A stretch of DNA of 64,000 nt, from positions 1-64,000 of the forward strand of contig NZ_QKTU01000012.1 in NCBI RefSeq assembly GCF_003234565.1. Reading direction: 5' to 3'. The translations under genes were made by a program, and so were the position numbers. Under the pieces are notes generated by a model that was not told the DNA's origin, searched no databases, and worked only from the letters and a program-made list of their open reading frames with translations. Positions 35,183 to 46,000 of the stretch are shown in pieces. The number at the start of each line of letters is the position of its first letter. The stretch's first letter is position 1. The DNA comes from Curtobacterium sp. MCBD17_013 (GTDB taxonomy: Bacteria > Actinomycetota > Actinomycetes > Actinomycetales > Microbacteriaceae).

Positions 35183-38100
35183 ATGCGCTACCCCTTGAAC
35201 GACCCGGACGCCGCCGGCGTCACCCCGTCCCCCTCGTTCCCCGAGGTCGAGCGCGGCGTCCTCGCCTTCTGGCAGCGCGACGACACGTTCCGGGCGTCGG
35301 TCGAGCAGCGGCAGGGCTGCGACGAGTGGGTGTTCTACGACGGCCCGCCGTTCGCGAACGGACTCCCGCACTACGGGCACCTGCTCACCGGCTACGCCAA
35401 GGACGTCTTCCCGCGGTTCCAGACGATGCGCGGCAAGCAGGTGCACCGCCGCTTCGGGTGGGACACCCACGGACTGCCGGCCGAACTCGAGGCCATGCGC
35501 CAGCTCGGCATCACCGAGAAGCACGAGATCGACGACATGGGCATCGACGTGTTCAACGCGGCGGCGCGTCGGTCAGTGCTCCAGTACACCGACGAGTGGC
35601 GCGACTACGTCACCCGCCAGGCACGCTGGGTCGACTTCGACGACGACTACAAGACGCTCGACGTCACGTTCATGGAGAGCGTGCTGTGGGCGTTCAGGTC
35701 CCTCTGGGACAAGGGCCTGGCGTACGAGGGCTTCCGCGTGCTGCCCTACTGCTGGAACGACCAGACGCCGCTGTCGAACCACGAGCTCCGGATGGACGAC
35801 GACGTCTACCAGCAGCGCCAGGACCAGTCGGTGACCGTCGCGTTCCCGTTCACCGGCGCCCGCGCCGAGGAGCTCGGGCTCTCGGGCGTCCGCGCGCTCG
35901 CGTGGACGACGACGCCGTGGACCCTGCCGACGAACGCGGCGCTCGCCGTGGGCCCCGCCATCGAGTACGTGGTCGTGCCGGCCGGTCCGGACGGCGCGGC
36001 CGACGGGACCGCGGCAGGCACCGCGTCGTTCCTGCTCGCCGGCGACACGCTCGCCGCGTACGCCAAGGACCTCGGCTACGGCTCCGCCGAGGAGGCCCGT
36101 GCCGCGGTCACCCGCACCGTCACCGGTGCCGAGCTCGACGGCGTCGCGTACGAGCGGCTGTGGGACTTCTACGTCGACGTCGAGGGCATGGAGAACGCCT
36201 GGCAGGTGCTCGTCGCCGAGTACGTCGCCACGGGCGAGGGCACGGGCATCGTGCACCAGGCACCGGCCTACGGCGAGGACGACCAGGCCGTCTGCTCGGC
36301 GGCGGGCATCCCGACGATCCTCTCCCTCGACGACGGCGGGCTGTTCCTGCCGCAGGTGGACCTCGTCGCGGGCCAGCTGTGGTCCGACGCGAACAAGCCG
36401 CTGACGCAGGAGCTCCGCGCGATGGGTCGCCTGCTCCGGGTCGCCTCGTACGAGCACAGCTACCCGCACTGCTGGCGCTGCCGGAACCCGCTCATCTACA
36501 AGGCCGTGTCGAGCTGGTTCATCCGGGTCACCGATTTCCGGGACCGCATGGGCGAGCTCAACGAGCAGATCACCTGGGTGCCCGAGAACGTCAAGGACGG
36601 CCAGTTCGGCAAGTGGGTCGAGGGCGCTCGTGACTGGTCGATCTCGCGCAACCGGTACTGGGGTTCGCCGATCCCGGTGTGGAAGAGCGACGACCCCGCG
36701 TACCCGCGCGTCGACGTGTACGGATCCCTCGCCGACCTCGAACGCGACTTCGGGCGCCTGCCCCTGAACGACGCCGGCGAGCCGGACCTGCACCGCCCGT
36801 TCATCGACGAGCTGACGAGGCCGAACCCCGACGACCCGACCGGCCGCTCCACGATGCGCCGGATCACCGACGTGTTCGACGTCTGGTTCGACTCCGGGTC
36901 GATGCCGTACGCCCAGGTGCACTACCCCTTCGAGAACCGCGAGTGGTTCGACACCCACAACCCGGCCGACTTCATCGTCGAGTACATCGGACAGACGCGC
37001 GGCTGGTTCTACGTCATGCACGCGCTGGCGACGGCCCTGTTCGACCGTCCGGCGTTCTCGAACGTCATCAGCCACGGCATCGTGCTCGGGTCCGACGGCC
37101 AGAAGATGTCGAAGAGCCGGCGGAACTACCCCGACGTCAACGAGGTCTTCGACCGCGACGGCGCCGACGCCATGCGGTGGTTCCTCATGTCGTCCTCCGT
37201 GATCCGCGGTGGGAACCTCGTCGTCACCGAAGAGGGGATCCGCCAGGGCGTCCGCGAGTTCCTGCTGCCCCTCTGGTCGACGTACTACTTCTTCACCCTC
37301 TACGCGAACGCGTCGGGGGACGACGGGTACCACGCCACCTGGCGCACCGACTCGACGGACGTGCTCGACCGGTACCTGCTCGCGCGCACCCGGCAGCTCG
37401 TGCTCGACGTCACGGCGCACCTCGAGGCCCTCGACACCCCGCTGGCCACCCTCGCGGTCCGCGACTTCGCCGACGTCCTCACGAACTGGTACGTCCGGCG
37501 GTCCCGTGACAAGTTCTGGGCGGGTGCCGGGTCCTCGGACGCTGCCCGCGATGCCTTCGACACGCTGTACACGGTCCTCGAGACCCTGACGCGCGTCGCT
37601 GCGCCGCTCGCGCCGCTCGTCGCGGACGAGGTCTGGAGGGGCCTCACCGGTGGGCGCAGCGTCCACCTCGAGGACTGGCCGGACGCCGAGGCGTTCCCCG
37701 CCGACGACGCCCTCGTCGCCGCGATGGACCGCGTCCGCGACGTCGCGTCGAAGGGCCTCGCGCTCCGCAAGGCGACCGGCAAGCGGGTCCGTCTGCCGCT
37801 CGCGACCCTGACCGTCGTCACCGCGGATCCCGCCGGGCTCGAGCCGTTCGCCGACATCCTCCGCGACGAGCTGAACGTCAAGCGCGTCGTGCTCGAGCAG
37901 CAGGCCGAGCAGTCGCTGGCGCAGTACGGCATCGAGCGGAAGCTCACGGTGAACGCCCGTGCCGCGGGTCCCCGCATCGGCAAGCTCGTGCAGCAGGTGA
38001 TCCCGGCGGCCAAGCGCGGTGACTGGACCGCCACCGCCGACGGCGTCACGGTCGGCGGTGTCGACCTGGTCGAGGGGGAGTACACGCTCGACCTCACCGT

Positions 38101-38449
38101 GGCCGACCCGACGAGCGCGGTGGCGTTCCTCGAGGGCAGTGGCTTCGTCGTGCTCGACACCGTGACGACCCCGGAGCTGGAGGCCGAGGGCCTGGCCCGC
38201 GACGTCGTGCGTGCGGTGCAGCAGGCGCGTCGGGACGCCGGGCTCGACGTCAGCGACCGCATCGTCCTGCGCCTCGAGGCCGACGAGGCTGCGAGCAGCG
38301 CGATCGAGGCGCACCATGGACTCATCGCGCAGGAGACCTTGAGCAGCCGGCTCGAGCAGGTCGTCTCCGCGCTGGACGACGACGACCCCGGCGTCGAGCA
38401 CGTCGGCGACGGCGCGCTCGTCCGGGTGGAGGTGACCCGCGTTGGCTGA
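35183..38449 (+). CDS. ileS: Isoleucine--tRNA ligase
   Basis: A 1088-aa class I synthetase that charges tRNA-Ile and edits valine. The HIGH motif appears as HYGH in [17 protein letters not shown], and KMSKS in [17 protein letters not shown]. The editing domain has [19 protein letters not shown]. The length and HYGH motif fit the eukaryote-like, mupirocin-resistant type 2 IleS, which is normal in actinobacteria. The ATG at 35183 is 3 nt after the GAGGACC ribosome site, which is sequestered by the T-box leader. It overlaps folC by 8 nt. Confidence 0.97.
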   Translation: MRYPLNDPDAAGVTPSPSFPEVERGVLAFWQRDDTFRASVEQRQGCDEWVFYDGPPFANGLPHYGHLLTGYAKDVFPRFQTMRGKQVHRRFGWDTHGLPAELEAMRQLGITEKHEIDDMGIDVFNAAARRSVLQYTDEWRDYVTRQARWVDFDDDYKTLDVTFMESVLWAFRSLWDKGLAYEGFRVLPYCWNDQTPLSNHELRMDDDVYQQRQDQSVTVAFPFTGARAEELGLSGVRALAWTTTPWTLPTNAALAVGPAIEYVVVPAGPDGAADGTAAGTASFLLAGDTLAAYAKDLGYGSAEEARAAVTRTVTGAELDGVAYERLWDFYVDVEGMENAWQVLVAEYVATGEGTGIVHQAPAYGEDDQAVCSAAGIPTILSLDDGGLFLPQVDLVAGQLWSDANKPLTQELRAMGRLLRVASYEHSYPHCWRCRNPLIYKAVSSWFIRVTDFRDRMGELNEQITWVPENVKDGQFGKWVEGARDWSISRNRYWGSPIPVWKSDDPAYPRVDVYGSLADLERDFGRLPLNDAGEPDLHRPFIDELTRPNPDDPTGRSTMRRITDVFDVWFDSGSMPYAQVHYPFENREWFDTHNPADFIVEYIGQTRGWFYVMHALATALFDRPAFSNVISHGIVLGSDGQKMSKSRRNYPDVNEVFDRDGADAMRWFLMSSSVIRGGNLVVTEEGIRQGVREFLLPLWSTYYFFTLYANASGDDGYHATWRTDSTDVLDRYLLARTRQLVLDVTAHLEALDTPLATLAVRDFADVLTNWYVRRSRDKFWAGAGSSDAARDAFDTLYTVLETLTRVAAPLAPLVADEVWRGLTGGRSVHLEDWPDAEAFPADDALVAAMDRVRDVASKGLALRKATGKRVRLPLATLTVVTADPAGLEPFADILRDELNVKRVVLEQQAEQSLAQYGIERKLTVNARAAGPRIGKLVQQVIPAAKRGDWTATADGVTVGGVDLVEGEYTLDLTVADPTSAVAFLEGSGFVVLDTVTTPELEAEGLARDVVRAVQQARRDAGLDVSDRIVLRLEADEAASSAIEAHHGLIAQETLSSRLEQVVSALDDDDPGVEHVGDGALVRVEVTRVG

Positions 38450-39950
38450 GATCGGCAACGGTACGAACCCCTACGGCGACGACGACGCGTACGACGAGGA
38501 CGGCGAGCCCGTCGCCGGGACTCCACGTCCGGTGACGGCGGGCGTCCCCGTGCCGCACGGGCCCGAGGACGACGGCGTCGCCCAGGTCGAGTCGGAGCTG
38601 TACGCCCGCATCGGGGAACAAGCCCCCGAGCGTCGGCTGGCCGCGACCCGGCGTGCCGTCGAGCTGCTCGGCGACCCGCAGCACGCGTTCCCGGTCATCC
38701 ACATCACCGGCACGAACGGCAAGACGTCGACCGCCCGGATGATCGAGAGCATCGTGCGCGCGCACGGGCTCCGCACCGGACTCATGACGAGCCCGCACCT
38801 CGTGTCCATCCGAGAGCGCATCGTCATCGACGGCGAGCCCATCCGGCCCGAGTCGTTCGTCGAGAACTGGCGCGACATCCAGCCGTACCTGACCATGACC
38901 GACGACGAGCTCCGCGCCGCCGGACAGCAGCCGCTCACGTTCTTCGAGGCGCTCACGGTCCTCGCGATCGCGTGCTTCGCGGACGCGCCGGTCGACGTCG
39001 CCGTGATCGAGGTCGGCATGGGCGGGGAATGGGACTCCACGAACGTGGTCGACGGCCAGGTGGCGGTGTTCACCCCGATCGCGATCGACCACGCCAAGCA
39101 TCTCGGCAACACCGTGGCCGAGATCGCCCGGACCAAGGCCGGGATCATCAAGCCCTCGGCGGCGGTCGTCAGCGCGCGGCAGACGCCGGAGGCCCTGGGG
39201 GAGCTCGAGCGTGCGGCGGCCCTGAGCGAGGCGACGCTCGCCGTCGAGGCGACCTCCGGCCCGAACGGCGGCTTCCGTGTGCTGTCGGACACCCCGGCCG
39301 TCGGCGGTCAGCTCGTCAGCGTCCAGGGCGTCGCCGGACGGTACGACGACCTGTTCGTGCCGCTCTTCGGTGCCCACCAGGCCGAGAACGCCGCGGTGGC
39401 GATCGCCGCCGTCGAGTCGTTCCTCGGTCGCGGATCGCAGCCCCTCGACGAGGACGTCCTCAGCGAGGGCCTCGCGGCAGCGACGTCGCCCGGCCGTCTC
39501 CAGCCGATCGCCCAGCAGCCGACCGTGGTCGTCGACGCCGCACACAACCCGCACGGCGCCCGGGCCCTGGCCGAGGCCCTGCCCGTCGCGTTCCCGTCCG
39601 ACCACGTGGTCGGCGTCCTCGGCGTCCTCGCGGACAAGGACGCCCGCGGCATCGTCCGCGCGCTCAAGGGCGTCGTGGCCACGTTCGTCGTCACGCAACC
39701 GCCCGGTCCCAGGGCCCTCGACGCCGACGCGTTCGCCGCGATCGTCGTCGACGAGGTCGGCCCGGATCGGGTGGTCGTCGAGCCCGACGTCGAGGCCGCC
39801 CTGGCCGAGGCACGGACCCTCGCCGAGGACGCCGACGCCGAGGCGGACCTGGCCGAGGGGGAGCCGGGCGCCATGGTCCTCGTCGCGGGCTCCATCGTGC
39901 TGATCGGTCGGGTCATGGACCTGGTCCACGGCGAAGGCGAGTCGGCATGA
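38442..39950 (+). CDS. folC: Folylpolyglutamate synthase / dihydrofolate synthase
   Basis: A 502-aa cytosolic enzyme that adds glutamate to dihydropteroate and to reduced folates. The ATP-binding P-loop is [14 protein letters not shown]. FolC/Mur motifs [34 protein letters not shown] and [13 protein letters not shown] are present. The N-terminal ~45 residues are an acidic extension beyond the usual start. The start codon is a TTG at 38442, behind GGAGG and overlapping the ileS stop. It overlaps the next gene by ATGA. Confidence 0.95.
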   Translation: MAEIGNGTNPYGDDDAYDEDGEPVAGTPRPVTAGVPVPHGPEDDGVAQVESELYARIGEQAPERRLAATRRAVELLGDPQHAFPVIHITGTNGKTSTARMIESIVRAHGLRTGLMTSPHLVSIRERIVIDGEPIRPESFVENWRDIQPYLTMTDDELRAAGQQPLTFFEALTVLAIACFADAPVDVAVIEVGMGGEWDSTNVVDGQVAVFTPIAIDHAKHLGNTVAEIARTKAGIIKPSAAVVSARQTPEALGELERAAALSEATLAVEATSGPNGGFRVLSDTPAVGGQLVSVQGVAGRYDDLFVPLFGAHQAENAAVAIAAVESFLGRGSQPLDEDVLSEGLAAATSPGRLQPIAQQPTVVVDAAHNPHGARALAEALPVAFPSDHVVGVLGVLADKDARGIVRALKGVVATFVVTQPPGPRALDADAFAAIVVDEVGPDRVVVEPDVEAALAEARTLAEDADAEADLAEGEPGAMVLVAGSIVLIGRVMDLVHGEGESA

Positions 39951-40390
39951 CGGACGCTCCCCGGACCTCCCCGCCGGCCCGCGGCACACGGATGCGGCGT
40001 CCCCGCCCCCCGCGCGGCGCCCGCGAGAGCCTGCTGTCGATCGTCCTCGTGCTCGAGGCCGTGGTGTTCTTCTTCCCGATGCTCGTCGTGTTCGGCAAAC
40101 ACGAACTCCCGCCGGCCGCGGCGTTCGGCGGCGGTCTCGGCTTCATGGTCGTGCTCGCCATCGCCTCCCGGCTGACCGGTCGCCCCGCCGGTGTAGGGTT
40201 CGGATGGCTGCTGCAGGCGGCCATCATCGCCACCGGCTTCGTGGAACCGTTCATGTTCGTCGTGGGCGCCATGTTCCTGGCGTTCTGGATCTACTGCTTC
40301 GTCAAGGGTGGTCAGCTCGACCGGACGAATGCGGCCCGCGCGGCGGCCCTCGGCGAGGACCCCGCACCGGGCACCGACGCCGGCGCCTGA
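39947..40390 (+). CDS. DUF4233 membrane protein
   Basis: A 147-aa protein with four predicted membrane helices (including ESLLSIVLVLEAVVFFFPML and VVLAIASRLTG). The FGKHELPPAAAFGGGLGFMV motif and the position between folC and ndk are typical of the actinobacterial DUF4233 family. Function unknown. The ATG overlaps the folC stop (ATGA), so the two are translationally coupled. C-terminal residues form a short polar tail. Confidence 0.9.
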   Translation: MTDAPRTSPPARGTRMRRPRPPRGARESLLSIVLVLEAVVFFFPMLVVFGKHELPPAAAFGGGLGFMVVLAIASRLTGRPAGVGFGWLLQAAIIATGFVEPFMFVVGAMFLAFWIYCFVKGGQLDRTNAARAAALGEDPAPGTDAGA

Positions 40391-40442
40391 CCGTCGCCGC
40401 CGCACACCGACCACATCCACCCCCGAACCCAGGGAGCAATGC

Positions 40443-40862
40443 GTGTCCGACCTCGAAGAGACCCTCGTCCTCGTCAAGCCCGACGGCGTCGCCCGCCAGT
40501 TGACCGGGGAGATCCTCCGCCGCATCGAGGCGAAGGGCTACGAGATCGTCGACCTGAAGATGCTGACGGCGTCCCGCGACCTGCTCAGCGCCCACTACGA
40601 GGAGCACCAGGGCAAGCCGTTCTTCGAGCCCCTCGTCGAGTTCATGGAGTCCGGGCCGATCGTCGCCGTCCGCGTCGCGGGCAACGGCGTGATCGCCGGC
40701 TTCCGCTCGCTCGCGGGCACCACCGATCCGACCTCGGCCGCGCCGGGCACGATCCGCGGCGACCTCGGGCGCGACTGGGGTCTCAAGGTGCAGCAGAACC
40801 TCGTGCACGGCAGCGACTCGCCCGAGTCCGCCGCGCGCGAGCTCGGTCTCTGGTTCGCCTGA
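40443..40862 (+). CDS. ndk: Nucleoside-diphosphate kinase
   Basis: A 139-aa enzyme that balances NTP and dNTP pools. The N-terminal ETLVLVKPDGVARQL, the RSLAGTTDPTSAAPGTIRGD loop and the active-site His in NLVHGSDSPESAARE are conserved. The GTG at 40443 follows AGGGAG (40431-40436) with good spacing. It is the last gene of the ileS-folC-DUF4233-ndk group and a clean terminator follows. Confidence 0.96.
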   Translation: MSDLEETLVLVKPDGVARQLTGEILRRIEAKGYEIVDLKMLTASRDLLSAHYEEHQGKPFFEPLVEFMESGPIVAVRVAGNGVIAGFRSLAGTTDPTSAAPGTIRGDLGRDWGLKVQQNLVHGSDSPESAARELGLWFA

Positions 40863-40882
40863 CCCGCTGTTCCGCGTCTTCC

Positions 40883-40918
40883 CGACAGGCCCGTCGTCGT
40901 CCGACAACGGGCCTGTCG
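40883..40918 (+). terminator. Terminator of ndk
   Basis: CGACAGGCCCGT (40883-40894) pairs with ACGGGCCTGTCG (40907-40918), a perfect 12-bp stem with a 12-nt loop, 20 nt after the ndk stop. Confidence 0.8.
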
Positions 40919-41064
40919 CCGTATCCGCGGGCATGCGATGCGCGGGCATCTGACGACGTCACCCCTGTCGTCCGACACCCGCGCCGGCGAGACGAGCACC
41001 CGCACCGGGCGTGACCGGGAGGCCCGACACCACCCGGGGGAGGGAGCGGACACCCGAGGCGGAA

Positions 41065-41102
41065 CGACGACGGGCCGCCCCCATCGGGACGGCCCGTCGT
41101 CG
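41065..41102 (-). terminator. Second hairpin downstream of the DsbA-like gene
   Basis: CGACGACGGGCCG (41065-41077) pairs with 41090-41102, a 13-bp perfect stem with a 12-nt loop. It is 45 nt beyond the stop of the minus-strand gene and backs up the hairpin at 41111. Confidence 0.75.
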
Positions 41103-41110
41103 CACGGCTG

Positions 41111-41143
41111 ACGGTCGCCGCGGGGCTGGCCCGCGGCGACCGT
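41111..41143 (-). terminator. Hairpin terminator of the DsbA-like gene
   Basis: ACGGTCGCCGCGGG pairs perfectly with CCCGCGGCGACCGT across a 5-nt loop, starting 4 nt past the stop codon of the minus-strand gene. Confidence 0.8.
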
Positions 41144-41147
41144 GCGA

Positions 41148-42068
41148 TCAGCCCGCCGAGGGCGTGGCGGTCGGCGTCGCGGTCGAGCTGCCCGAGGAAC
41201 CCACGGCCTGCTCGGCGACCTGCTCCACGAACGACGAGAAGGCCGACGTGTCGGTCAGCGACCCGGTGTACTGCTGCCCGTTGACGAGGACGAGCGGGGT
41301 GCCGGTGAGCTTCTTGACGTCGGAGTTCGGGATCTTGTCGTTGAGCGTCCGGTTCGTGACGTCGGCGACCCACCCCTTGAACGTGCCGTTGTGGATGCAG
41401 CTCGGGATGTTCTCGTTCGTCGCGCCAGCGGCCTTGACGAGGCTGACGATCTGGTCGTCGGTCAGACCCTTGGTCTGCTCGCTCGGTTGCTTCTTGTAGA
41501 AGCGCTGGTTCACGGCGAGGAACTTGTTCGGCTCGTAGTTCGCGACACAGGCGGCAGCGTTGGTGGCGCGGGTCGAGTACTTGGTTCCGAGGGAGCTCGC
41601 GTCGAGCAGCGCGAACGGATGGAGCTCGAGCGTGGCGTACCCGGCGGTGACCCACTGCTTGATCTGCGTCATGTTCGTCGTCTCGAACTGGTTGCAGTAC
41701 GGGCACATGTAGTCCTCGTAGACCACGATGTTGATCGTGTCCTTGTGGGCTGCCGTCTTGGTGGCCGTCGGCTCCGCGCCGGCCTTCGTCGCACCCGTGG
41801 TGACCGCGGTGATCGACTTGCCGTTGCCGTGCAGCAGGATGCCGTCGCTCGCCATGTTCTTGGGGCCGGGGCCCGCGGGCTGGATCGAGTTGACGACGAC
41901 GAGCACGACGATCGCGGCGACGGCGAGGACCACGACGGCGATCCCGCTCTGCAGGAACAGCCGGTTGCGGCGTCTGCGCTGTTGTTCTCGCTCGCGCATC
42001 GCCCGCGCGTGCTCGCGGGCTGCTTCGCGCCGTGCCTTCTTGGAGGAGTTGTCGCCTGCGGTGCTCAT
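41148..42068 (-). CDS. DsbA-like thioredoxin-domain protein, membrane anchored
   Basis: A 306-aa protein with a basic coiled N terminus (KKARREAAREHARAMREREQ), a membrane helix (LFLQSGIAVVVLAVAAIVVL) and an extracytoplasmic thioredoxin-fold domain of the DsbA/MdbA type. The active site is CPYC in INIVVYEDYMCPYCNQFETT. The cis-Pro loop is TGTPLVLVNG. A second Cys pair (AAACVANYE and NIPSCIHN) could be structural. The C terminus is Ser/Thr/Pro-rich. With the VKOR gene upstream it would form an oxidative folding pair. No strong ribosome site is seen for the ATG at 42068. Confidence 0.92.
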   Translation of the reverse strand: MSTAGDNSSKKARREAAREHARAMREREQQRRRRNRLFLQSGIAVVVLAVAAIVVLVVVNSIQPAGPGPKNMASDGILLHGNGKSITAVTTGATKAGAEPTATKTAAHKDTINIVVYEDYMCPYCNQFETTNMTQIKQWVTAGYATLELHPFALLDASSLGTKYSTRATNAAACVANYEPNKFLAVNQRFYKKQPSEQTKGLTDDQIVSLVKAAGATNENIPSCIHNGTFKGWVADVTNRTLNDKIPNSDVKKLTGTPLVLVNGQQYTGSLTDTSAFSSFVEQVAEQAVGSSGSSTATPTATPSAG

Positions 42069-42211
42069 CGGCAACAACCGTAACGGGTGCTGGAGGGGGT
42101 CGAGCGCGGCTCGGCTGACAAACCTCCCAGAAGTGCGTGACGCGTCATCGACGCCGGTGCGCGGGGCGTCGACATCAGGCCGGTGTCGCGGTGCGGACCG
42201 GTCGTACGCGA

Positions 42212-42850
42212 TCAGAAGAGGATGGCCCGCAGCGTCGGGAACATGATGAGGATCACGAGGACGATCACGACGTAGTTGACGAGCACGATGAGCCAGGAGA
42301 ACGGGAGGACCGCCTGGCCGATCCGACGTCCGCGTTCGCCGAGGTTCCCCCGCGCCAGGTTCCAGCACGTGAACACCCAGAACATCGGGATCGTCATGGA
42401 CCAGACGAGCATGCACCAGGGGCAGAGCGCACCGATCGACCACACCGTCTGCGTGAAGAGCCACGTCACGAACACCCACGCCAGGAACACCCCGGCGTTG
42501 AACGCCACCCAGAACCAGCGGGCCGCGACGACGCCGGCCAACAGCATCACCGCGACGGCGATCGGTGCCACGAACCCCGAGACGCCGAGGATCGGGTTCG
42601 GGAACCCGAACAGATGTGCCTGGTGGCTCGCCATGACGTTCGAGCAGCTGATGAAGGGGTTGACGTCGCATCCCAGTGCCTGCTTGGGGTGTTCCAGCAG
42701 TTGGTACTCGTCGACGACGAGCCGGAAGGCGCCGTACAACCCGCCCGCCCCGGTGACGAGGAGGAACACGGCCATGGCCACGGGTGGACGACGGAGGGCT
42801 TCGCGGGACGTCACGAGCGCCATCATCGCATGCACGTTCGGCGTTCCCAT
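42212..42850 (-). CDS. VKOR-family disulfide oxidoreductase
   Basis: A 212-aa integral membrane protein of the vitamin K epoxide reductase family, the actinobacterial counterpart of DsbB. The two redox pairs are seen: the loop Cys pair in ALGCDVNPFISCSNVMASHQ and the CxxC pair in SIGALCPWCMLVWS. Five membrane helices are visible. It should reoxidise the adjacent DsbA-like protein with quinone. The start at 42850 (MGTPNVHAMM) is chosen over Met codons at 42826 and 42823; none has a strong ribosome site. It is divergent from rne. Confidence 0.93.
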   Translation of the reverse strand: MGTPNVHAMMALVTSREALRRPPVAMAVFLLVTGAGGLYGAFRLVVDEYQLLEHPKQALGCDVNPFISCSNVMASHQAHLFGFPNPILGVSGFVAPIAVAVMLLAGVVAARWFWVAFNAGVFLAWVFVTWLFTQTVWSIGALCPWCMLVWSMTIPMFWVFTCWNLARGNLGERGRRIGQAVLPFSWLIVLVNYVVIVLVILIMFPTLRAILF

Positions 42851-42862
42851 GGGCGGGCGTGC

Positions 42863-42868
42863 GATAAT
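42863..42868 (+). promoter_or_regulatory. -10-like GATAAT and long leader of rne
   Basis: GATAAT is the most TATAAT-like box in the 234-nt gap between VKOR and rne. It would give a leader of roughly 210 nt, rich in inverted repeats around GGTCGACGGTCCCGTACCGTCG-like sequence. RNase E genes often autoregulate through such leaders. Confidence 0.4.
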
Positions 42869-43084
42869 CGATGGGTCGACGGTCCCGTACCGTCGATGAC
42901 GAAGAGCTTTCCGGGCCCGGTGCCCGGACAACGAAGCGCCGTGAGAGGGCGCGCGCGACCGTGGTGCTGCCCCGTACGGAGCGGCACCGGCCGCTTGGAG
43001 CGAGCGCGGGGGCGTAGTCGCCGCCCGCCGAGGATTCCCGCCGGTCACATGCTGACCAGGCCGGGCTGAGGAGTGCACCAGTCG

Positions 43085-46000
43085 ATGGTGGAGCAGAACG
43101 ACAACAACAACGAAGACGGTACGAAGCGCCGCGGGCGCCTGTTCGGCAGCCGCCGGGCACGGTCCCACGGACCGGACGACCACGTCGCCGACCGGGAGGC
43201 CCGGGCGACGCCCGTCACGCCGCCCGCGTCCGACGCGGAGGACCCCGGGGAGCTCTCGGCACCGGTGGCGTCGATCGACGCCCCGGACGCCGCGCGCGTC
43301 GTCGTCGACGAGGGCGACTCGGTGACCTCCGTGGTCGACGAGGCCGCGTCGGTGACGACGGTGGTCGACGAGGCCGCGCAGGTGACGACGGTGATCGACG
43401 AGGTCGAGTCGGTGACGACGATGGTCGACGCGGTCACGGTCGTGACGGCGACGGAGGCGGTGCCCCTCGACCTCGCTGAGGACACGGCAGCCGACCTCGC
43501 CCCGGAGGCGACGGGGTCGGGTGTCACCGATCTGCCGGATGCGGAGCCCACCGGCGCCGGGCAGCCGGAGGCCGAGCCGTCGACGGCGGAGGAGTCCGCG
43601 GCCGAACCCGCCCCGACGTACCCGGTCGCGACGAGCACGACGAGCCTCATCTTCCATGCGCCCGTGCTGCCGGACCTGCCCGAGCGGTTCCAGCCGGACG
43701 ACGAGCCGGACCGCGACCGTGACCGTGACCGTGACCGCGACCTCGTCGAGTCGCCGAGCACCCGCCGTCGATCGCGTCGTCGCGGGGCCGCCGCGCAGGA
43801 CGACCAGCAGGCCGACGACTCGGGCGTGCAGCAGCAGCGGCAGCCCAAGCAGAAGCGTGAGCCGGAGCTCATCACCGAGCCGCAGCGCATCAAGGGGTCG
43901 ACGCGGCTCGAGGCGAAGAAGCAGCGTCGCCGTGACGGCCGTGACGCCGGTCGCCGCCGTCAGGTCATCACCGAGGACGAGTTCCTCGCCCGCCGCGAGA
44001 GCGTCGACCGCCAGATGATCGTCCGCTCGCAGGCGGACCGCATCGAGATCGGCGTGCTCGAGGACGGCGTCCTCGCGGAGCACTACGTCACGAAGAACCA
44101 CAACGTCTCGCTCATCGGGAACGTCTACCTCGGCAAGGTGCAGAACGTGTTGCCGAGCATGGAGGCCGCGTTCGTGGACATCGGCCGCGGGCGGAACGCG
44201 GTGCTGTACTCGGGCGAGGTCGACTGGGACTCCGTCGAGACGGGCAACCAGCCCCGCCGCATCGAGCTCGCGCTCAAGCCCGGCGACAAGGTCCTCGTGC
44301 AGGTGACGAAGGACCCGGTCGGCCACAAGGGCGCCCGCCTGACGAGCCAGATCTCACTCCCGGGGCGCTACCTGGTCTACGTGCCGAACGGCTCGATGAA
44401 CGGGATCTCGCGCAAGCTGCCCGACACCGAGCGCGCGCGCCTCAAGAAGATCCTCAAGGAGGTCCTGCCGGAGCACGCGGGTGTCATCGTGCGCACCGCG
44501 GCCGAGGGAGCGACCGAGGAGCAGCTCACGCGCGACGTCACCCGGCTCACGAGCCAGTGGGAGGCGATCCAGAACAAGGTGCAGAACGGCCAGGCGCCGG
44601 TGCTGCTCCACAGCGAGCCCGACCTCCTCGTCAAGATCGTGCGCGACGTCTTCAACGAGGACTTCTCGAAGCTGATCATCGACGGTGATGCCGCCCGCGC
44701 CGTCATCGACGAGTACCTCTCGGCGGTGGCGCCGGACCTCAAGGACCGCGTCGAGCTCTACGAGGGCCCCGACTCGTTCGAGGAGCACCGGCTCAACGAG
44801 CAGATCGAGAAGGCCCTGGACCGCAAGGTCTGGCTGCCGTCCGGCGGCTCACTGGTGATCGACCGTACCGAGGCGATGACCGTGGTCGACGTCAACACGG
44901 GCAAGTTCGTCGGGTCCGGGGGCAACCTCGAGGAGACCGTCACGAAGAACAACCTCGAGGCGGCCGAGGAGATCGTGCGTCAGCTCCGACTGCGCGACAT
45001 CGGCGGCATCATCGTGGTCGACTTCATCGACATGGTGCTCGAGTCCAACCGCGACCTCGTGCTCCGCCGTCTCGTCGAGTGCCTGAGCCGTGACCGGACG
45101 AAGCACCAGGTCGCCGAGGTCACCTCGCTCGGCCTCGTGCAGATGACCCGCAAGAAGATCGGCGTCGGCCTGCAGGAGTCGTTCGCCGAGGTGAACGCCA
45201 AGGTCAACGACAACACGAACGAGTCCTCGCCGAAGGGTGGCCGGAGCGGTCGCAAGGGCCGGGGCAACGGCGGTGGCCAGGGCAACGGCAACGGCAACGG
45301 CAGCGGCAACGGCAACGGCCAGCAGTCGTCGCAGCAGGCGCACCAGATCACCGAGGACGTCAAGAACGCGCTCTCGCGGATCGCCGCATCGACCATCCCG
45401 CACGACGACGCCGCTGCGACGGCTGCGAGCGGCACCGCGCCGACGAGCGCGAGCCAGCTCGAGGAGGCTCTGGACAGCGCCAGCGGAGCCACACCGGGTG
45501 AGGCCGACGCCGGTACGGGGACGACGCGATCGCAGCGCCGCTCCCGTCGCGGGGACCGGAACGAGCGCGGCGATCGGAACGACCGTTCCGACCGGAACGA
45601 GCGTGCCGACCGGGACGAGCGTGCCGACGGGGAGGGGCGCACCGAGCGCACCGAGCACGCTCCGTCCGCCGACGCGACCGTGGAGCAGCCGACCGAGGTG
45701 ACACGGCAGCAGCCCGCAGCGCCGCACGAACCGGCGACGCCCGAACCGGTGTCGGCGACCCGTGAGCCGGCGTCGACGGGGTCTCGTCGGGTGAGCACGA
45801 CGGCGACCGTGTCCCCGACCGAGTCCGTCGCGATCCTCGACATCCCGCTCTCCGCGGCGCCGGTCCGACAGCCCCGGCCGGTGAGCACCGAGGCAGCCGA
45901 GTCCCTCCTGGACTCCGTCCTCCAGGCGCTCCCCGAGCCGAAGCAGCCCGGCCAGGGGCGCAACCGGTCCCGCAGGGTGACGTCGGGGAGCATCAGCGCA

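Noticed and set aside
36742-36758. TCGAACGCGACTTCGG inside ileS, one base from an SOS box
   Set aside because: It is inside a coding frame far from any start codon and lacks one conserved half-site base.
35573-38458. 961-codon antisense frame in ileS
   Set aside because: High GC keeps antisense frames open; the composition is that of a mirror frame and ileS is certain.
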